Source: Solirubrobacterales bacterium
GTDB lineage: Bacteria > Actinomycetota > Thermoleophilia > Solirubrobacterales > Solirubrobacteraceae
NCBI GenBank assembly: GCA_013815355.1
Contig: JACDGG010000009.1
Coordinates: 1 to 38,785, forward strand
Reading direction: 5' to 3'
Length of the DNA stretch: 38,785 nt
Positions 7,698 to 16,348 of this stretch are shown piece by piece. The position numbers were made by a program, and so were the translations under genes. A model generated the notes under the pieces. The model did no database searches, had not been told where the DNA came from, and saw nothing but the letters and a program-made list of their open reading frames with translations. The number at the start of each line of letters is the position of its first letter. The stretch's first letter is position 1.

Positions 7698-10169
7698 GTG
7701 CAAGGAAACTCTCATCCGCTCAGATCAGCAGGCGAGGGCGATGCCATAGCTTGGGTGCATGACGGACGTCACACATCCCGCTGGCCGAGCACCGACGCCG
7801 AGGCGCGCGGCGGGGCTGGGGACGTGGCGCGGCTGAACACCTCGGGAGTGGCGAGCGGCTCGCCGCCCCTCAGGAGCCCGAGCGGGCATGCGCTGAGCGG
7901 GTCGCGGCGACTCTGGCGGCGACTGCGGCGTCGCCGGGCGAGTGCGCTCGCCATGGAGGCGCTGCTCGCGGCGGTCGTGAGCGTCGGGTGCGCCGCGTGG
8001 GTGCTGCAACTGTGGCGAGCTGATCTCTCACTGCCATTGCGTTCGGCGCCCGTCGACGATACGAAGTTCTACCTGATGCTCGTGAAGGGCATCGTGGAGC
8101 ACGGCTGGTATCTGTCGAACCCGCATCTGGGCGCGCCGTTCGGCCAGCAGCTGAGTGACTATCCGCAGGGCGCCGACAACCTCAACCTCCTCGTCGTCCG
8201 CTTCCTCGCGATCTTCACCTCGAACGCGGCGCTGATCGTGAACCTGTTCTTCGGGCTCACCTTCGCCCTGGTCAGCTTCCTCGCGCATCTCGTGCTCCGA
8301 AGCCTCGGCCTGGGCACGGCCGCAGCTGGCGTCGCGGCGGTGTTGTACTCACTGCTCGCCTACCACTTCTTCCGTGGCGAGTCGCATCTGCTGCTCTCGG
8401 CCTACTACGCAGTGCCGCTCGCGGCCTACCTGTTCCTCGGACTGCTGGGCGAGACGCAGCTGTTCACGCGCCGCCGGGACACACGCCGGGCGTTCGCGTG
8501 GTGCTCCGGGCGTTCGCTCGCGACGATTGGGATCTGCGTGCTGATTGGGTCGGAGAACCTCTACTACGCGACGTTCGCAATTGTGATGATTGGCGCAGCC
8601 GCGAGCATCTCGCTCGTGCTGCGCCGCTTCAGGGTCGCCGCATCGGGGCTCGCGGTGATCGTCTTGATCTCCGCGACGGTGGGCGCCAACCTAGCGCCGA
8701 GCCTCCTGTACCGCTCCGCGCACGGCCCCAACACAGCGCTCGAACGCTCAGCGGCCTTCACCGAAGGATCGGGCGAGGCGTTCTCGCTCCGGATCTCGAA
8801 CCTCCTCCTGCCCGTGCCCGGCAACCGGGTCGCCCCGCTGCGCCAGCTCAGCAACCGCTACGACGGTGCGATCGCGCCGGGGTATTGCGAGTCTTGCTAC
8901 GCGAGCCTCGGGGCGGTCGGGACGGTGGGATTTCTCTGGCTGATTCTCTGCGCCCTGGGTGCGCTCGTTGCTGTCGGTGGCTCCTGGTTTGGCGCCCGTG
9001 CGCTGATCCGCCACGCCGGCGTTGGCGTGATCGTGGCGGTCGCGGTGGGCACCGTCGGTGGCCTCGCGAGCCTCCTCGAAGTCTTCATCACTCCGGACAT
9101 ACGCGCCTGGAACCGGATCTCGGTGTTCATCGCGTTCCTCTCATTTCTCGCTGTGGGGGTGCTGCTGGATCGGCTGAGCGGCACGCTGCACGCGCGGCGC
9201 TGGGGCACCCCGCTGGCCGGCGTGGGGCTGGCCGCGGTACTCGCGTTCGGGGTCTATGACCAGACGAGTGCCTCGTTCGTGCCCAGCTACGGCGCCGACG
9301 CGCGGCAGTGGCGGAGCGACGCGCGCTTCGTAGCGCGGATCGAAGCGCGGCTGCCTCCAAGCGCGAACGTGTTCCAACTTCCTTACGTGCCGTTTCCCGA
9401 GGGCTACCCGGAAACGCCGGTTGGCGACCAGGTCGCGACCTACTCGACCAAGTACGAGGCGCTGCGGGGCTACCTTCACTCCTCTACGCTGCGCTGGAGC
9501 TACGGCGCGATGAAGGGTCGTGCAGCGGACTGGTCGGCGCAGCTCGCTGGTCAGCCACTCCCCTACCTGCTCGCCGCGGTCTCGGCGGCGGGTTTCGACG
9601 GCCTCTGGGTCGACCCGGCAGGCTTCGAGCCCGCGAAGGCAACGCAGATGTGGGCGGCCCTGCAGGGCCTGCTCGGCGAGACGCCGCTGATCAGTCCCCG
9701 CGGAGATCTGTGGTTCTTCGACCTACGGCCATACACGCGGCGTCTGCGCGGTGCACAGCCGCCGGCGCTGCTGAGCCTGCTGCGCACCCGCACGCTGAGG
9801 CCACTGGGAGTGTCTTGCCACGCGGGCGGTGTCGAGCTGCAGAACCCGTCCGGGACGATTCGCCAGGCAAGCCTCGCGTTGCATCTCGCGCCGGCCGGGC
9901 GCCGCTTCGACGCGGGACACTCTGGGACATCCAGTGGACAGGCCGAGGACTACCCGCCGGCACTGAGCGAAGCCGTTAGCGAGCGGCTGCGCGTCGCGCC
10001 CGGAGCGACCTTCGTCGCGGTGCCCGGTGGAGCCGTGCAGGCCGCGCGGCAGGTGCTCTACGCAACGCTCACCGACGAGGACCTCGAGAGGTTCGCACGT
10101 TCCGGGAACATCGCAGCCGATGCACTGGTAGCGGGTCTCGCCGGCCCTCCATGCACGGGTAAGGGCTAG
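7698..10169 (+). CDS. Large multi-pass membrane protein, GT-C-like
   Basis: 823 residues from the GTG at 7698, which has a GGAAAGG four bases upstream; GTG at 7755 or 7824 are alternatives. The N-terminal about 85 residues are Arg/Ser-rich and probably cytoplasmic. About 11 hydrophobic segments (roughly residues 90-540) follow, with a conserved-looking luminal loop containing D-D-T-K-F-Y and HPHLG-like features. A soluble C-terminal domain (about 545-823) begins near SYGADARQWRSDARFVARIE. This layout fits GT-C glycosyltransferases and related lipid-linked sugar enzymes with an extracytoplasmic C-terminal domain, but no specific family was recognised. It starts divergently from the mannosyltransferase-like gene and is followed after four bases by a paralogue of it, suggesting a shared glycan pathway. 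Confidence 0.75.
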   Translation: MQGNSHPLRSAGEGDAIAWVHDGRHTSRWPSTDAEARGGAGDVARLNTSGVASGSPPLRSPSGHALSGSRRLWRRLRRRRASALAMEALLAAVVSVGCAAWVLQLWRADLSLPLRSAPVDDTKFYLMLVKGIVEHGWYLSNPHLGAPFGQQLSDYPQGADNLNLLVVRFLAIFTSNAALIVNLFFGLTFALVSFLAHLVLRSLGLGTAAAGVAAVLYSLLAYHFFRGESHLLLSAYYAVPLAAYLFLGLLGETQLFTRRRDTRRAFAWCSGRSLATIGICVLIGSENLYYATFAIVMIGAAASISLVLRRFRVAASGLAVIVLISATVGANLAPSLLYRSAHGPNTALERSAAFTEGSGEAFSLRISNLLLPVPGNRVAPLRQLSNRYDGAIAPGYCESCYASLGAVGTVGFLWLILCALGALVAVGGSWFGARALIRHAGVGVIVAVAVGTVGGLASLLEVFITPDIRAWNRISVFIAFLSFLAVGVLLDRLSGTLHARRWGTPLAGVGLAAVLAFGVYDQTSASFVPSYGADARQWRSDARFVARIEARLPPSANVFQLPYVPFPEGYPETPVGDQVATYSTKYEALRGYLHSSTLRWSYGAMKGRAADWSAQLAGQPLPYLLAAVSAAGFDGLWVDPAGFEPAKATQMWAALQGLLGETPLISPRGDLWFFDLRPYTRRLRGAQPPALLSLLRTRTLRPLGVSCHAGGVELQNPSGTIRQASLALHLAPAGRRFDAGHSGTSSGQAEDYPPALSEAVSERLRVAPGATFVAVPGGAVQAARQVLYATLTDEDLERFARSGNIAADALVAGLAGPPCTGKG

Positions 10170-10173
10170 CGCG

Positions 10174-11622
10174 GTGGCCACGCTCGGCCGCCTCGAGCGA
10201 CCCGCGGCGCTGCCCGCCAGCCGCCCGCAGCGTCACGGTTCAAGCGTCTCGCTGAACGAGCGCGTCGCGCGGAGCGCCGCCGCAATCTCACTGCTCGGCC
10301 TGCTCGCCGGGAGCCTCCTCGTGGTTGTGATCGCAGCGGAGCGCCCCAGCTTCCTCACGCCGCTCTCTGAGCGCGGGTTCTTCCCGCCCTGGCTGGCGGG
10401 TCCGCTCCACGGGCTATGGCCTCAGCTGACCGGCGATGGCACACAGCTCGAGTGGCTTCTCAGCGCGCTGATGGCCGCCATGTTCGTCTTGTATCTGATT
10501 GCCTCCAGCAACGTGCGGCGCTTGCGCGCGCGCTGGACGATCGTGACGATCGTGGCGATCCACCTGATCTTCGTGCTCGCTCCTCCACTCTCCTACACCG
10601 ACGTGTTCAACTACGTCAACTACGGGCGGATGGGAGCGGTCCACCATCTCAACCCTTACACGACGGTGCCACTGCTGGAGCCTCACGACGATCCGTCGTT
10701 TCCGTTGAGCAACTGGCATCACCTCCTCAGCCCCTATGGCCCGCTGTTCACCCTGTTCACGTATGCGCTCGTGCCGCTCGGCGTGGTGGCCTCGTTCTGG
10801 GCACTGAAGCTGACCGTCATGCTGGCGAGCCTGGCAACACTCGGGCTCCTCTGGCGTTGCGCGCAGCTGCTTGGCCGTGATCCGGTGGGGGCCATCGCCT
10901 TCGTCGGCCTCAACCCCGTCGTTCTGGTGTGGGGTCTTGGCGCAGACCACAACGACAGCCTGATGGTGCTCTTCGCGGTGCTCGCCGCCTATCTCCTGCT
11001 GCGAGCTCCGAGGGCGGCCCGTGCCGGCGGCGTGTCGCTGGTGTGCGCGATCTTCGTCAAGGCCTCTGCAGCGGTGATGCTGCCGGTGTTCCTCTTCGCC
11101 GGCGGCCGGCGGCGTTTCGCGCTCGGCGCCCTGAGTGCCGCTGTCGTGCTCACGCTCGCGAGCGTGGGCGCTTTCGGCCTGCACCCGCCGGCCGTCTCGA
11201 CGCAGAGCCGGCTGGTGGCGGCGATCTCGCCTCCGAACCTTCTCGGTCTCGCGATCGGTCAGGGCGGAGAGACCGCCGCGGTTAGGGCTGTGTTCGAGGT
11301 GTCCCTGATCCTTGCAATCGGCGCTTGCGCGCTCTGGACCGCGCGTCGGCCCGCCGATTGGCTCGCGGCCGCGGCCTGTGCCCAGCTCGCACTGCTAGTC
11401 GGGCTCGGCTGGTCGGGACCCTGGTATGTCCTCTGGGTTCTACCCTTCGCCGCACTCGCCGGTGGCAAACGCCTGCGTGCGGCGGCGGTCGCGCTCGGCG
11501 TCTACTTCCTGCTCGCATACCTGCCGGCCACACCGATGCTGGCCGGCGCGATCGGCTTCCATCCTGAATCGACCCGATTGGGCGTCGCACACCGGGAAGA
11601 AACCGAACTCCTGGTGCGCTGA
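10174..11622 (+). CDS. GT-C mannosyltransferase-like membrane protein (MptB/GT87 type)
   Basis: 482 residues from a GTG four bases after the preceding stop, so cotranscription is near certain. It has about 12 hydrophobic segments. Family features in order are PLSYTDVFNYVNYGRMG (about 140-156), HLNPYTTVP, LSPYGPLFTLF (about 188-199) and FVGLNPVVLVWGLGADHNDS (about 248-267). The aspartates and HND are positioned as in MptB-type alpha-1,6-mannosyltransferases that use polyprenyl-phosphate-mannose. It matches the 6126-7613 protein over its length, including SPYGPLFT and GLNP...HND, so the two are paralogues flanking the 823-residue protein. Exact acceptor and linkage cannot be told from sequence. 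Confidence 0.82.
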   Translation: MATLGRLERPAALPASRPQRHGSSVSLNERVARSAAAISLLGLLAGSLLVVVIAAERPSFLTPLSERGFFPPWLAGPLHGLWPQLTGDGTQLEWLLSALMAAMFVLYLIASSNVRRLRARWTIVTIVAIHLIFVLAPPLSYTDVFNYVNYGRMGAVHHLNPYTTVPLLEPHDDPSFPLSNWHHLLSPYGPLFTLFTYALVPLGVVASFWALKLTVMLASLATLGLLWRCAQLLGRDPVGAIAFVGLNPVVLVWGLGADHNDSLMVLFAVLAAYLLLRAPRAARAGGVSLVCAIFVKASAAVMLPVFLFAGGRRRFALGALSAAVVLTLASVGAFGLHPPAVSTQSRLVAAISPPNLLGLAIGQGGETAAVRAVFEVSLILAIGACALWTARRPADWLAAAACAQLALLVGLGWSGPWYVLWVLPFAALAGGKRLRAAAVALGVYFLLAYLPATPMLAGAIGFHPESTRLGVAHREETELLVR

Positions 11623-11627
11623 GCGCG

Positions 11628-11644
11628 CGCCGGCAGGGCCGGCG
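11628..11644 (+). terminator. GC-rich hairpin after the membrane transferase gene
   Basis: CGCCGGC-AGG-GCCGGCG forms a 7-bp stem with a three-base loop just after the stop at 11622. No U-run follows, so intrinsic termination is doubtful. It may stabilise a 3' end or be chance in GC-rich DNA. Confidence 0.25.
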
Positions 11645-11741
11645 GGACGCTCGCAGGACAGGGCCCGCCACCCGACGCGAGCCCACAGCCGCATTCGCTG
11701 CGCCCAGCCGCGCCCAGGCGACCACGCCCTAGGATGCCTCG

Positions 11742-12530
11742 ATGCGCATCGGCATTCTCACCGGCTCCGGCACCCACGTGCTCCCGACACTCAAGGACGT
11801 CACACCGCGCGTCCTCGACACTCGATTCGGCCCTACGAACGTGAGCATCGGGCGCTGGCGCGGAGCCGAGATCGTGCACGTCTCGCGCCACGGCGAGGGT
11901 CATGCGCGCCTGTCCAGCCACGTCAACCATCGGGCCAACGTGCTCGTGCTGCGCGAGTTGCAGGTCGACGCGGCGCTTGCCGTCACGATCTGCGGTGCGG
12001 TCGATCCTGATCTCGAGCTGGGCAGCCTCGTCGTCTTCGACGACCTGCATTTCCTCGCCAATCGCCTCGCCGACGGCTCGATCTGCTCCCTGCACGATCG
12101 TCCCGAAGCTCCCGGTCGCGGACACTGGGTCTTCGAGCAGCCGTTCTCCAGCCCGCTGCGCGAAGCGTTGCTCGAGGGAGCGATGGCGGCCGGGCGGCCC
12201 GCACGCGACGGCGGCTGCTACGGGCACGTAGACGGTCCACGCTTCAATACGCGCGCAGAGATCCGGATGCTTGGCGCCTGTGGAGTGAGCGCGGTCAGCC
12301 AGACCGCCGGACCGGAGACCGTCCTTTGCGGCGAGGCAGAGATCCCCTACGCGCTACTCGGCTATGTCACCGACTACGCCAATGGCGTGCGTGCGCAGCC
12401 GACGCAAGTGTCGGAGCTCACGCGGCTGATGGGCGCGAGCACGGGCGCATTCGCGGCGACCCTCGAGCACACACTCGCGTGCTTGCCCGATGCGCCACCC
12501 TCCCCCGTCGGCGCCCAAATCCGCTTCTGA
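11742..12530 (+). CDS. MTAP/PNP-family nucleoside phosphorylase with altered active site
   Basis: 262 residues, ATG start. The fold signature is clear: ILTGSGTHV at the phosphate-binding N-terminus, VSRHGEGH, NHRANVLVLRELQVD, ICGAVDPDLELGSLVVFDD, and DGPRFNTRAEIRMLGACG (about 164-181). These place it with S-methyl-5'-thioadenosine (or thioinosine) phosphorylases, which cleave MTA to adenine and methylthioribose-1-phosphate in methionine salvage. Two usual substrate residues differ. The Met of the family's N-M-T-x-x-P-E motif is Gln (Q187 in SQTAGPE), and the second Asp of the T-D-Y-D motif is Ala (TDYANG, about 210-215). The substrate may therefore not be MTA. Its 3' end overlaps the next gene by 41 bases. 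The neighbourhood is glycan-like rather than a methionine salvage operon. Confidence 0.8.
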   Translation: MRIGILTGSGTHVLPTLKDVTPRVLDTRFGPTNVSIGRWRGAEIVHVSRHGEGHARLSSHVNHRANVLVLRELQVDAALAVTICGAVDPDLELGSLVVFDDLHFLANRLADGSICSLHDRPEAPGRGHWVFEQPFSSPLREALLEGAMAAGRPARDGGCYGHVDGPRFNTRAEIRMLGACGVSAVSQTAGPETVLCGEAEIPYALLGYVTDYANGVRAQPTQVSELTRLMGASTGAFAATLEHTLACLPDAPPSPVGAQIRF

Positions 12531-13200
12531 GCTGGCAGCGGCGCCGGTGCCCGATGTGATCCTGCCTGTGCTCAACGAGGCCCTCGCCCTGCCGAGAGTT
12601 CTCGCGGCGATCCCTGACGGTTATCGCCCGATCGTCGTCGACAACGGCTCGAGCGATGGCTCGGGCGAGCTGGCCGCCGACCTCGGCGCGCTCGTGGTGA
12701 GCGAACCCCACCGTGGCTTCGGTGCCGCCTGTCACGCGGGGCTACTCGCCGCAGGGGAGGAGATCGTATGCGTCATGGACTGCGACGACTCGTTTGACCC
12801 GCGCGAGCTGCCTCGGCTGGTCGAGCCGGTCCAGCGCGGCCGGGCCGAGCTGGCGCTCGGCTGGCGCCGCCCGCTCCCTGGAGCCTGGCCGCTGCATGCG
12901 CGACTCGCCAACCGCGTGCTGATGCGCTTGCTGCGCGCACGCGGCGGCATCGCTCTGCACGATCTCGGACCGATGCGCGCCGCGCGCCGCGAGGCGCTGC
13001 TCGGCCTGGGGATCGCCGATCGTGCCTTTGGCTACCCGCTCGAGATGGTCCTCAGGGCCGCGGCGGCGGACTGGCGGATCTATGAGACCCCAATCACCTA
13101 CAGGCCGCGGATAGGCGACTCGAAGGTGACCGGGACGTTCCTCGGCACCGCACGGGCGGCTCGCGACATGACTCGCCTACTGGCCACCGTGCCACGCTGA
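12490..13200 (+). CDS. Family 2 glycosyltransferase
   Basis: 236 residues; the ATG at 12490 lies inside the 3' end of the phosphorylase gene. The GT-A/GT2 pattern is complete: VILPVLNEALALPRVLAAIP (about 23-42), IVVDNGSSDGSGELAADLGA, EPHRGFGAACHAGLLAA, and the metal-binding CVMDCDDSFDP (about 94-104). A later acidic/aromatic acceptor region carries GYPLEMVLRAAAADWRIYE. No membrane segment is present, unlike full dolichyl-phosphate-mannose synthases with TM domains. It resembles the short GT2/DPM1-like enzymes that charge a polyprenyl phosphate with a sugar. If it makes polyprenyl-phosphate-mannose it would supply the two MptB-like transferases just upstream; that link is inference. Confidence 0.85.
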   Translation: MRHPPPSAPKSASELAAAPVPDVILPVLNEALALPRVLAAIPDGYRPIVVDNGSSDGSGELAADLGALVVSEPHRGFGAACHAGLLAAGEEIVCVMDCDDSFDPRELPRLVEPVQRGRAELALGWRRPLPGAWPLHARLANRVLMRLLRARGGIALHDLGPMRAARREALLGLGIADRAFGYPLEMVLRAAAADWRIYETPITYRPRIGDSKVTGTFLGTARAARDMTRLLATVPR

Positions 13201-13241
13201 GAACGGCTGGCGGGCAACGCGAGAGCAGGGCTCGACGGCGG

Positions 13242-13739
13242 CTAGGCGCGCCGCCCACGCAGCGCGCGGAGCGTGTAGAGGAGCGCCGCGAGGGCGAACA
13301 GCACCGCAACGATCATCAGATAACGTGCCATGTAGACATGCTGGTGCTGCCCGCTGGCGACGTGAAAGGTGCTGTCGCTGTTGCCGAGCTGCAGGATCTC
13401 CGGCCCGAACACCAGCAGCAGCAGGCCGCTGAGAAGCAGCGGAACGCGCACGAACACCCAGCCAGGCGATCGCCGCGGCGGCGGCTCGCCAGGCGGCGCT
13501 GGCCGCGTAGCTCTGATCGTGGCGAGACGATCGACTGCCGAGTAGAGCGGAAGCAACAGCATGTCGTGAGCGAGGATCGCCCCGACGAACCAGAACAGGA
13601 TGTACTTCAAGCTCACGGTCGGTTCATCGAACCAGCCGCGCACCGCGATCGCCACGATCGCAAGGCTCGAGGTCCCGAGCAGCGCGTGCAGCGGGCTCGC
13701 ACCGTAGATCCCTCGGAACTTCGCGCTGGCTCGCCTCAC
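13242..13739 (-). CDS. Small membrane protein partner of the molybdoenzyme
   Basis: 165 residues from a GTG at 13739 that overlaps the upstream stop as GTGA; a longer frame from 13775 would overlap more and is less likely. Four hydrophobic segments are visible (about 15-35, 45-65, 95-115, 130-155). Polar loops contain HDMLLLPLYSAVDR and a His-rich stretch VASGQHQHVYMARY. No family was recognised. The tight coupling to the cytochrome b/molybdopterin gene suggests a membrane subunit or assembly partner, and the histidines could be metal or haem ligands, but nothing proves this. Confidence 0.7.
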   Translation of the reverse strand: MRRASAKFRGIYGASPLHALLGTSSLAIVAIAVRGWFDEPTVSLKYILFWFVGAILAHDMLLLPLYSAVDRLATIRATRPAPPGEPPPRRSPGWVFVRVPLLLSGLLLLVFGPEILQLGNSDSTFHVASGQHQHVYMARYLMIVAVLFALAALLYTLRALRGRRA

Positions 13740-15031
13740 GCTGGAGCCTCGCTGAACTTCACCTTCGACACCCACTTGGTGCAGTGCACGCCCGGAAGCG
13801 CTGGGCCGATGACCCGTGCCGGGAAGCCGTGGTCGAGCGACAGCTCAGCGCCGTTCACGCGCAGTGCCAGCAACGTGCGCTCGTCGTCCACCTCGTTCTC
13901 CGCCAGGGTGGCGGCACTGAAGACGCCGTTACGCTCGAGCGAGGTCGCGGTCGCGATCATGCCCCCCTCGTGACCCATCAGCCGCGAGAGGTCACGGACG
14001 CGAACGCCGCTCCATCGCTGGGTGCTCGACCAGCCCTCCACGCAGGCGATCGGCAGGTCATAGGTGTGCTGCGGCATCGCGAGCAGCTGAGCGCGCGAGA
14101 TGCTCATGCTGCGTCCTTGCGAGCTCAACTCGAGCCTCCAACCGGGCCCGACCTCCTGCGCGGTGATCTGCGCCGCCGCCGCGGTGCGGTTGACGTTGAA
14201 ACCGTTGGCTCCCGAGCCGAAACGGTCACGCGGACCGAGCAGCGAAAGCACGCGCAGCGGGCCACCGAGGGAGTCGCCGAGCCCTTGTACGAACAGGAAG
14301 AGCGAACCCGCGCCGACGGTCCCGAGCAGCGCTCGGCGGGACATGCTGGGAGCTGCCGGCGTCAGCGCGATCAGGTCACTCGCAGGTGTTTGCTGTGGCT
14401 CGGGGCGCGTGTGCGCGAGATTGTCCCTGAGCGGCTCGAGACCGCGCCTGACGGAGAGCGCCGAGCGCATCGTCGCGAACTTGATGGCAGCGTGGAAGAC
14501 GAACGCTGCGCTGAACACCCAGGCTCCGTAGTAGTGAGCGTTCGTGAAGAAGAACTTGAACAGATAGGCGTACTGGATGTCGAGGATGCCGGTCGCGAAC
14601 TCGAACAGAGCGCCGCCCACCAGGAACGCGAGCGAGAGCCGCTCGAGCGCGTGCGCGGGGCTGCGAAGCGGCGGCCACTCGAACAGCCGAGGAATCACCG
14701 ACCAGAGCTTCGCGAGCAGGATCGGCGTAGCGGCAAGTCCAATCGTGACGTGTACGCCCTGGGTGAACGCGTACAGCCACGACGGGTGCGTGGGCCACTG
14801 GAACAGGTAGAAGTCCAACGGCCCGAGCATTCGCCCGACCGAGTTGCCGCCCAGGCGCGGGTTGTAGGCGTCGTTGGAGAGAAACCCGGTGATCGCAATC
14901 AGCGGAATCGCGATTAGCAGGGCGAAGCCCAGCAACGAAGTCAGCCAGGGTCCACGCAGCGGGCTGCGCCAGAACGAGTGCCGGAACGGACCGGGCGGAG
15001 GCCGATCGGGGTCGGGGAGCGGCAAGCGCAT
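13736..15031 (-). CDS. Cytochrome b-like membrane domain fused to sulfite-oxidase-type molybdopterin domain
   Basis: 431 residues from the ATG at 15031 (an ATG at 15091 would add 20). The N-terminal half has about five hydrophobic segments with candidate haem histidines at H93, H166 and H180 (QGVHVTIG, NAHYYGAW, VFHAAIKF). Then comes an internal twin-arginine-like signal (SRRALLGTVGAGSLFLF, about 231-247). The C-terminal domain is of the oxidoreductase molybdopterin-binding (sulfite oxidase/YedY) type, with the Mo-ligand cysteine C330 in IACVEGWSSTQRWSG and the closing PGVHCTKWVSKVKF. Inferred: a membrane-bound enzyme with an extracytoplasmic Mo-cofactor site passing electrons to haem b. The substrate is unknown. 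It is followed by the coupled small membrane protein and lies between a two-component system and glycan genes. Confidence 0.88.
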   Translation of the reverse strand: MRLPLPDPDRPPPGPFRHSFWRSPLRGPWLTSLLGFALLIAIPLIAITGFLSNDAYNPRLGGNSVGRMLGPLDFYLFQWPTHPSWLYAFTQGVHVTIGLAATPILLAKLWSVIPRLFEWPPLRSPAHALERLSLAFLVGGALFEFATGILDIQYAYLFKFFFTNAHYYGAWVFSAAFVFHAAIKFATMRSALSVRRGLEPLRDNLAHTRPEPQQTPASDLIALTPAAPSMSRRALLGTVGAGSLFLFVQGLGDSLGGPLRVLSLLGPRDRFGSGANGFNVNRTAAAAQITAQEVGPGWRLELSSQGRSMSISRAQLLAMPQHTYDLPIACVEGWSSTQRWSGVRVRDLSRLMGHEGGMIATATSLERNGVFSAATLAENEVDDERTLLALRVNGAELSLDHGFPARVIGPALPGVHCTKWVSKVKFSEAPA

Positions 15032-15127
15032 GCTGGCCACCCACCATCTCACACGCACACGCGTAGAACGGGCCGAGAGGCCCTTATTCACACTCTGTTC
15101 ATCGCGACCGCCGCGATCTCAGGGCTT

Positions 15128-16348
15128 TTAGCTCGCGCTGGGCAGGCGGAAGCGCACGCTCGCGCCGATATGCGCGTTCTCGATCCAGATGCGACCGCCG
15201 TGCGCCTCGACTATCGCGCGCGAGATCGCCAGACCGAGGCCGGCGCTTGAGTCGCTGCGCGCCGCCCGTCCGGCGCCCTGCACGAACGCCTCGAACACGC
15301 GCTCACGTTCGGCCACCGGAATGCCCTCGCCGGTGTCGGCGACCTCGACTTCGACCTCGTCAGCGGCGCTCTGCGCGCGCACGGTGATACTCCCGTCGGC
15401 CGGCGTGTGCCTGATCGCGTTCTGGATCAGGTTGAAGAGGACCCGTTGGATCTGCTCGGGATTGGCACGTGCGGCTTCCACATCCGCGTCCAGCTCGGCG
15501 CGGACCGAGACCGAGCCGGCTTCCGCCTGCGCGCGCATCGCGTCGACCGTCTCTAGGACCAGATCCTCCAGCGGCACCCGCTCCACCGTCCAGCTGACAT
15601 CTCCCGCCTCAAGGCGGGAGAGCTCGAAGAGGTCGTCGATCAGCGCGCCGAGCGCACGGACATGAACGCCGATGCGGGACACGTATTCGCGCCGCTTGGC
15701 CCCGTCCACGAGGTCATCGTCGAGCGCTTCGCTGAGCAGCCGCAGCGAGGTGATCGGGGTACGCACGTCGTGTGAGATCGCGGCGAGCAACTCGCGGCGT
15801 CCTCCCTCGAGCCGCCGCCGCACATGCGCCTCGCCCGCGAGTCGCGCGGCGAGCTTCTCGATGTCGCGCGCGACGACAGCAAGCTCGTCGTGACCACGCA
15901 CGGCCATGCGTATCCCATGCTCGCCCTCGCCGATCGCCTCCAACCCCCGGCGCAGCTCGTCGATGTCCCCCATCACCGGCCTGGAGATCGCCCGCGCGCC
16001 CCAGATCCCGACCGTCGCGGCATAGGCGAGCAGCACCGCTGTGAAGACCCCGTCGCGTGTGGAGCTCGTCATCAGCGCCACGAACAGGACCATCGCCAAC
16101 AACAATTGCCCCAGCACGATCGCGCCGCCGAGAGTCAGCTGCCTGCGGATGCTCCCGAGCCTAGCTCTGGATGCGAGCAGCCGTTGCACCCCGAACACGC
16201 TCAGCAGTCCCATCGGCGCGAGGATCGCCAGACACGTCCAGCCGGCGTGCGCTCCGTAGGTCAAGAAGCAGACGAGCGAGGCCGCGAGCGCGATCCCGGT
16301 CATGACCAGGACACCCACGAGCGTGTCGCTGAGCGCTCGGCGAGTCAC
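15128..16348 (-). CDS. Sensor histidine kinase, HAMP type
   Basis: 406 residues from a GTG at 16348 overlapping the response-regulator stop (GTGA). Two pairs of hydrophobic segments near the N-terminus (about 10-55 and 70-130) are followed by a HAMP-like linker (RPVMGDIDELRRGLEAI). Then come HisKA with AAISHDVRTPITSLRLL (phospho-His in SHDVRTP) and HATPase_c with NLIQNAIRHTPADGS, DTGEGIP and SSAGLGLAISRAI. There is little extracytoplasmic sequence, so the input may be membrane state or an intramembrane partner. It is the cognate kinase of the regulator directly upstream. The last base of the pair is 96 bp from the molybdoenzyme gene on the same strand, so this system may control it. Confidence 0.92.
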   Translation of the reverse strand: MTRRALSDTLVGVLVMTGIALAASLVCFLTYGAHAGWTCLAILAPMGLLSVFGVQRLLASRARLGSIRRQLTLGGAIVLGQLLLAMVLFVALMTSSTRDGVFTAVLLAYAATVGIWGARAISRPVMGDIDELRRGLEAIGEGEHGIRMAVRGHDELAVVARDIEKLAARLAGEAHVRRRLEGGRRELLAAISHDVRTPITSLRLLSEALDDDLVDGAKRREYVSRIGVHVRALGALIDDLFELSRLEAGDVSWTVERVPLEDLVLETVDAMRAQAEAGSVSVRAELDADVEAARANPEQIQRVLFNLIQNAIRHTPADGSITVRAQSAADEVEVEVADTGEGIPVAERERVFEAFVQGAGRAARSDSSAGLGLAISRAIVEAHGGRIWIENAHIGASVRFRLPSAS

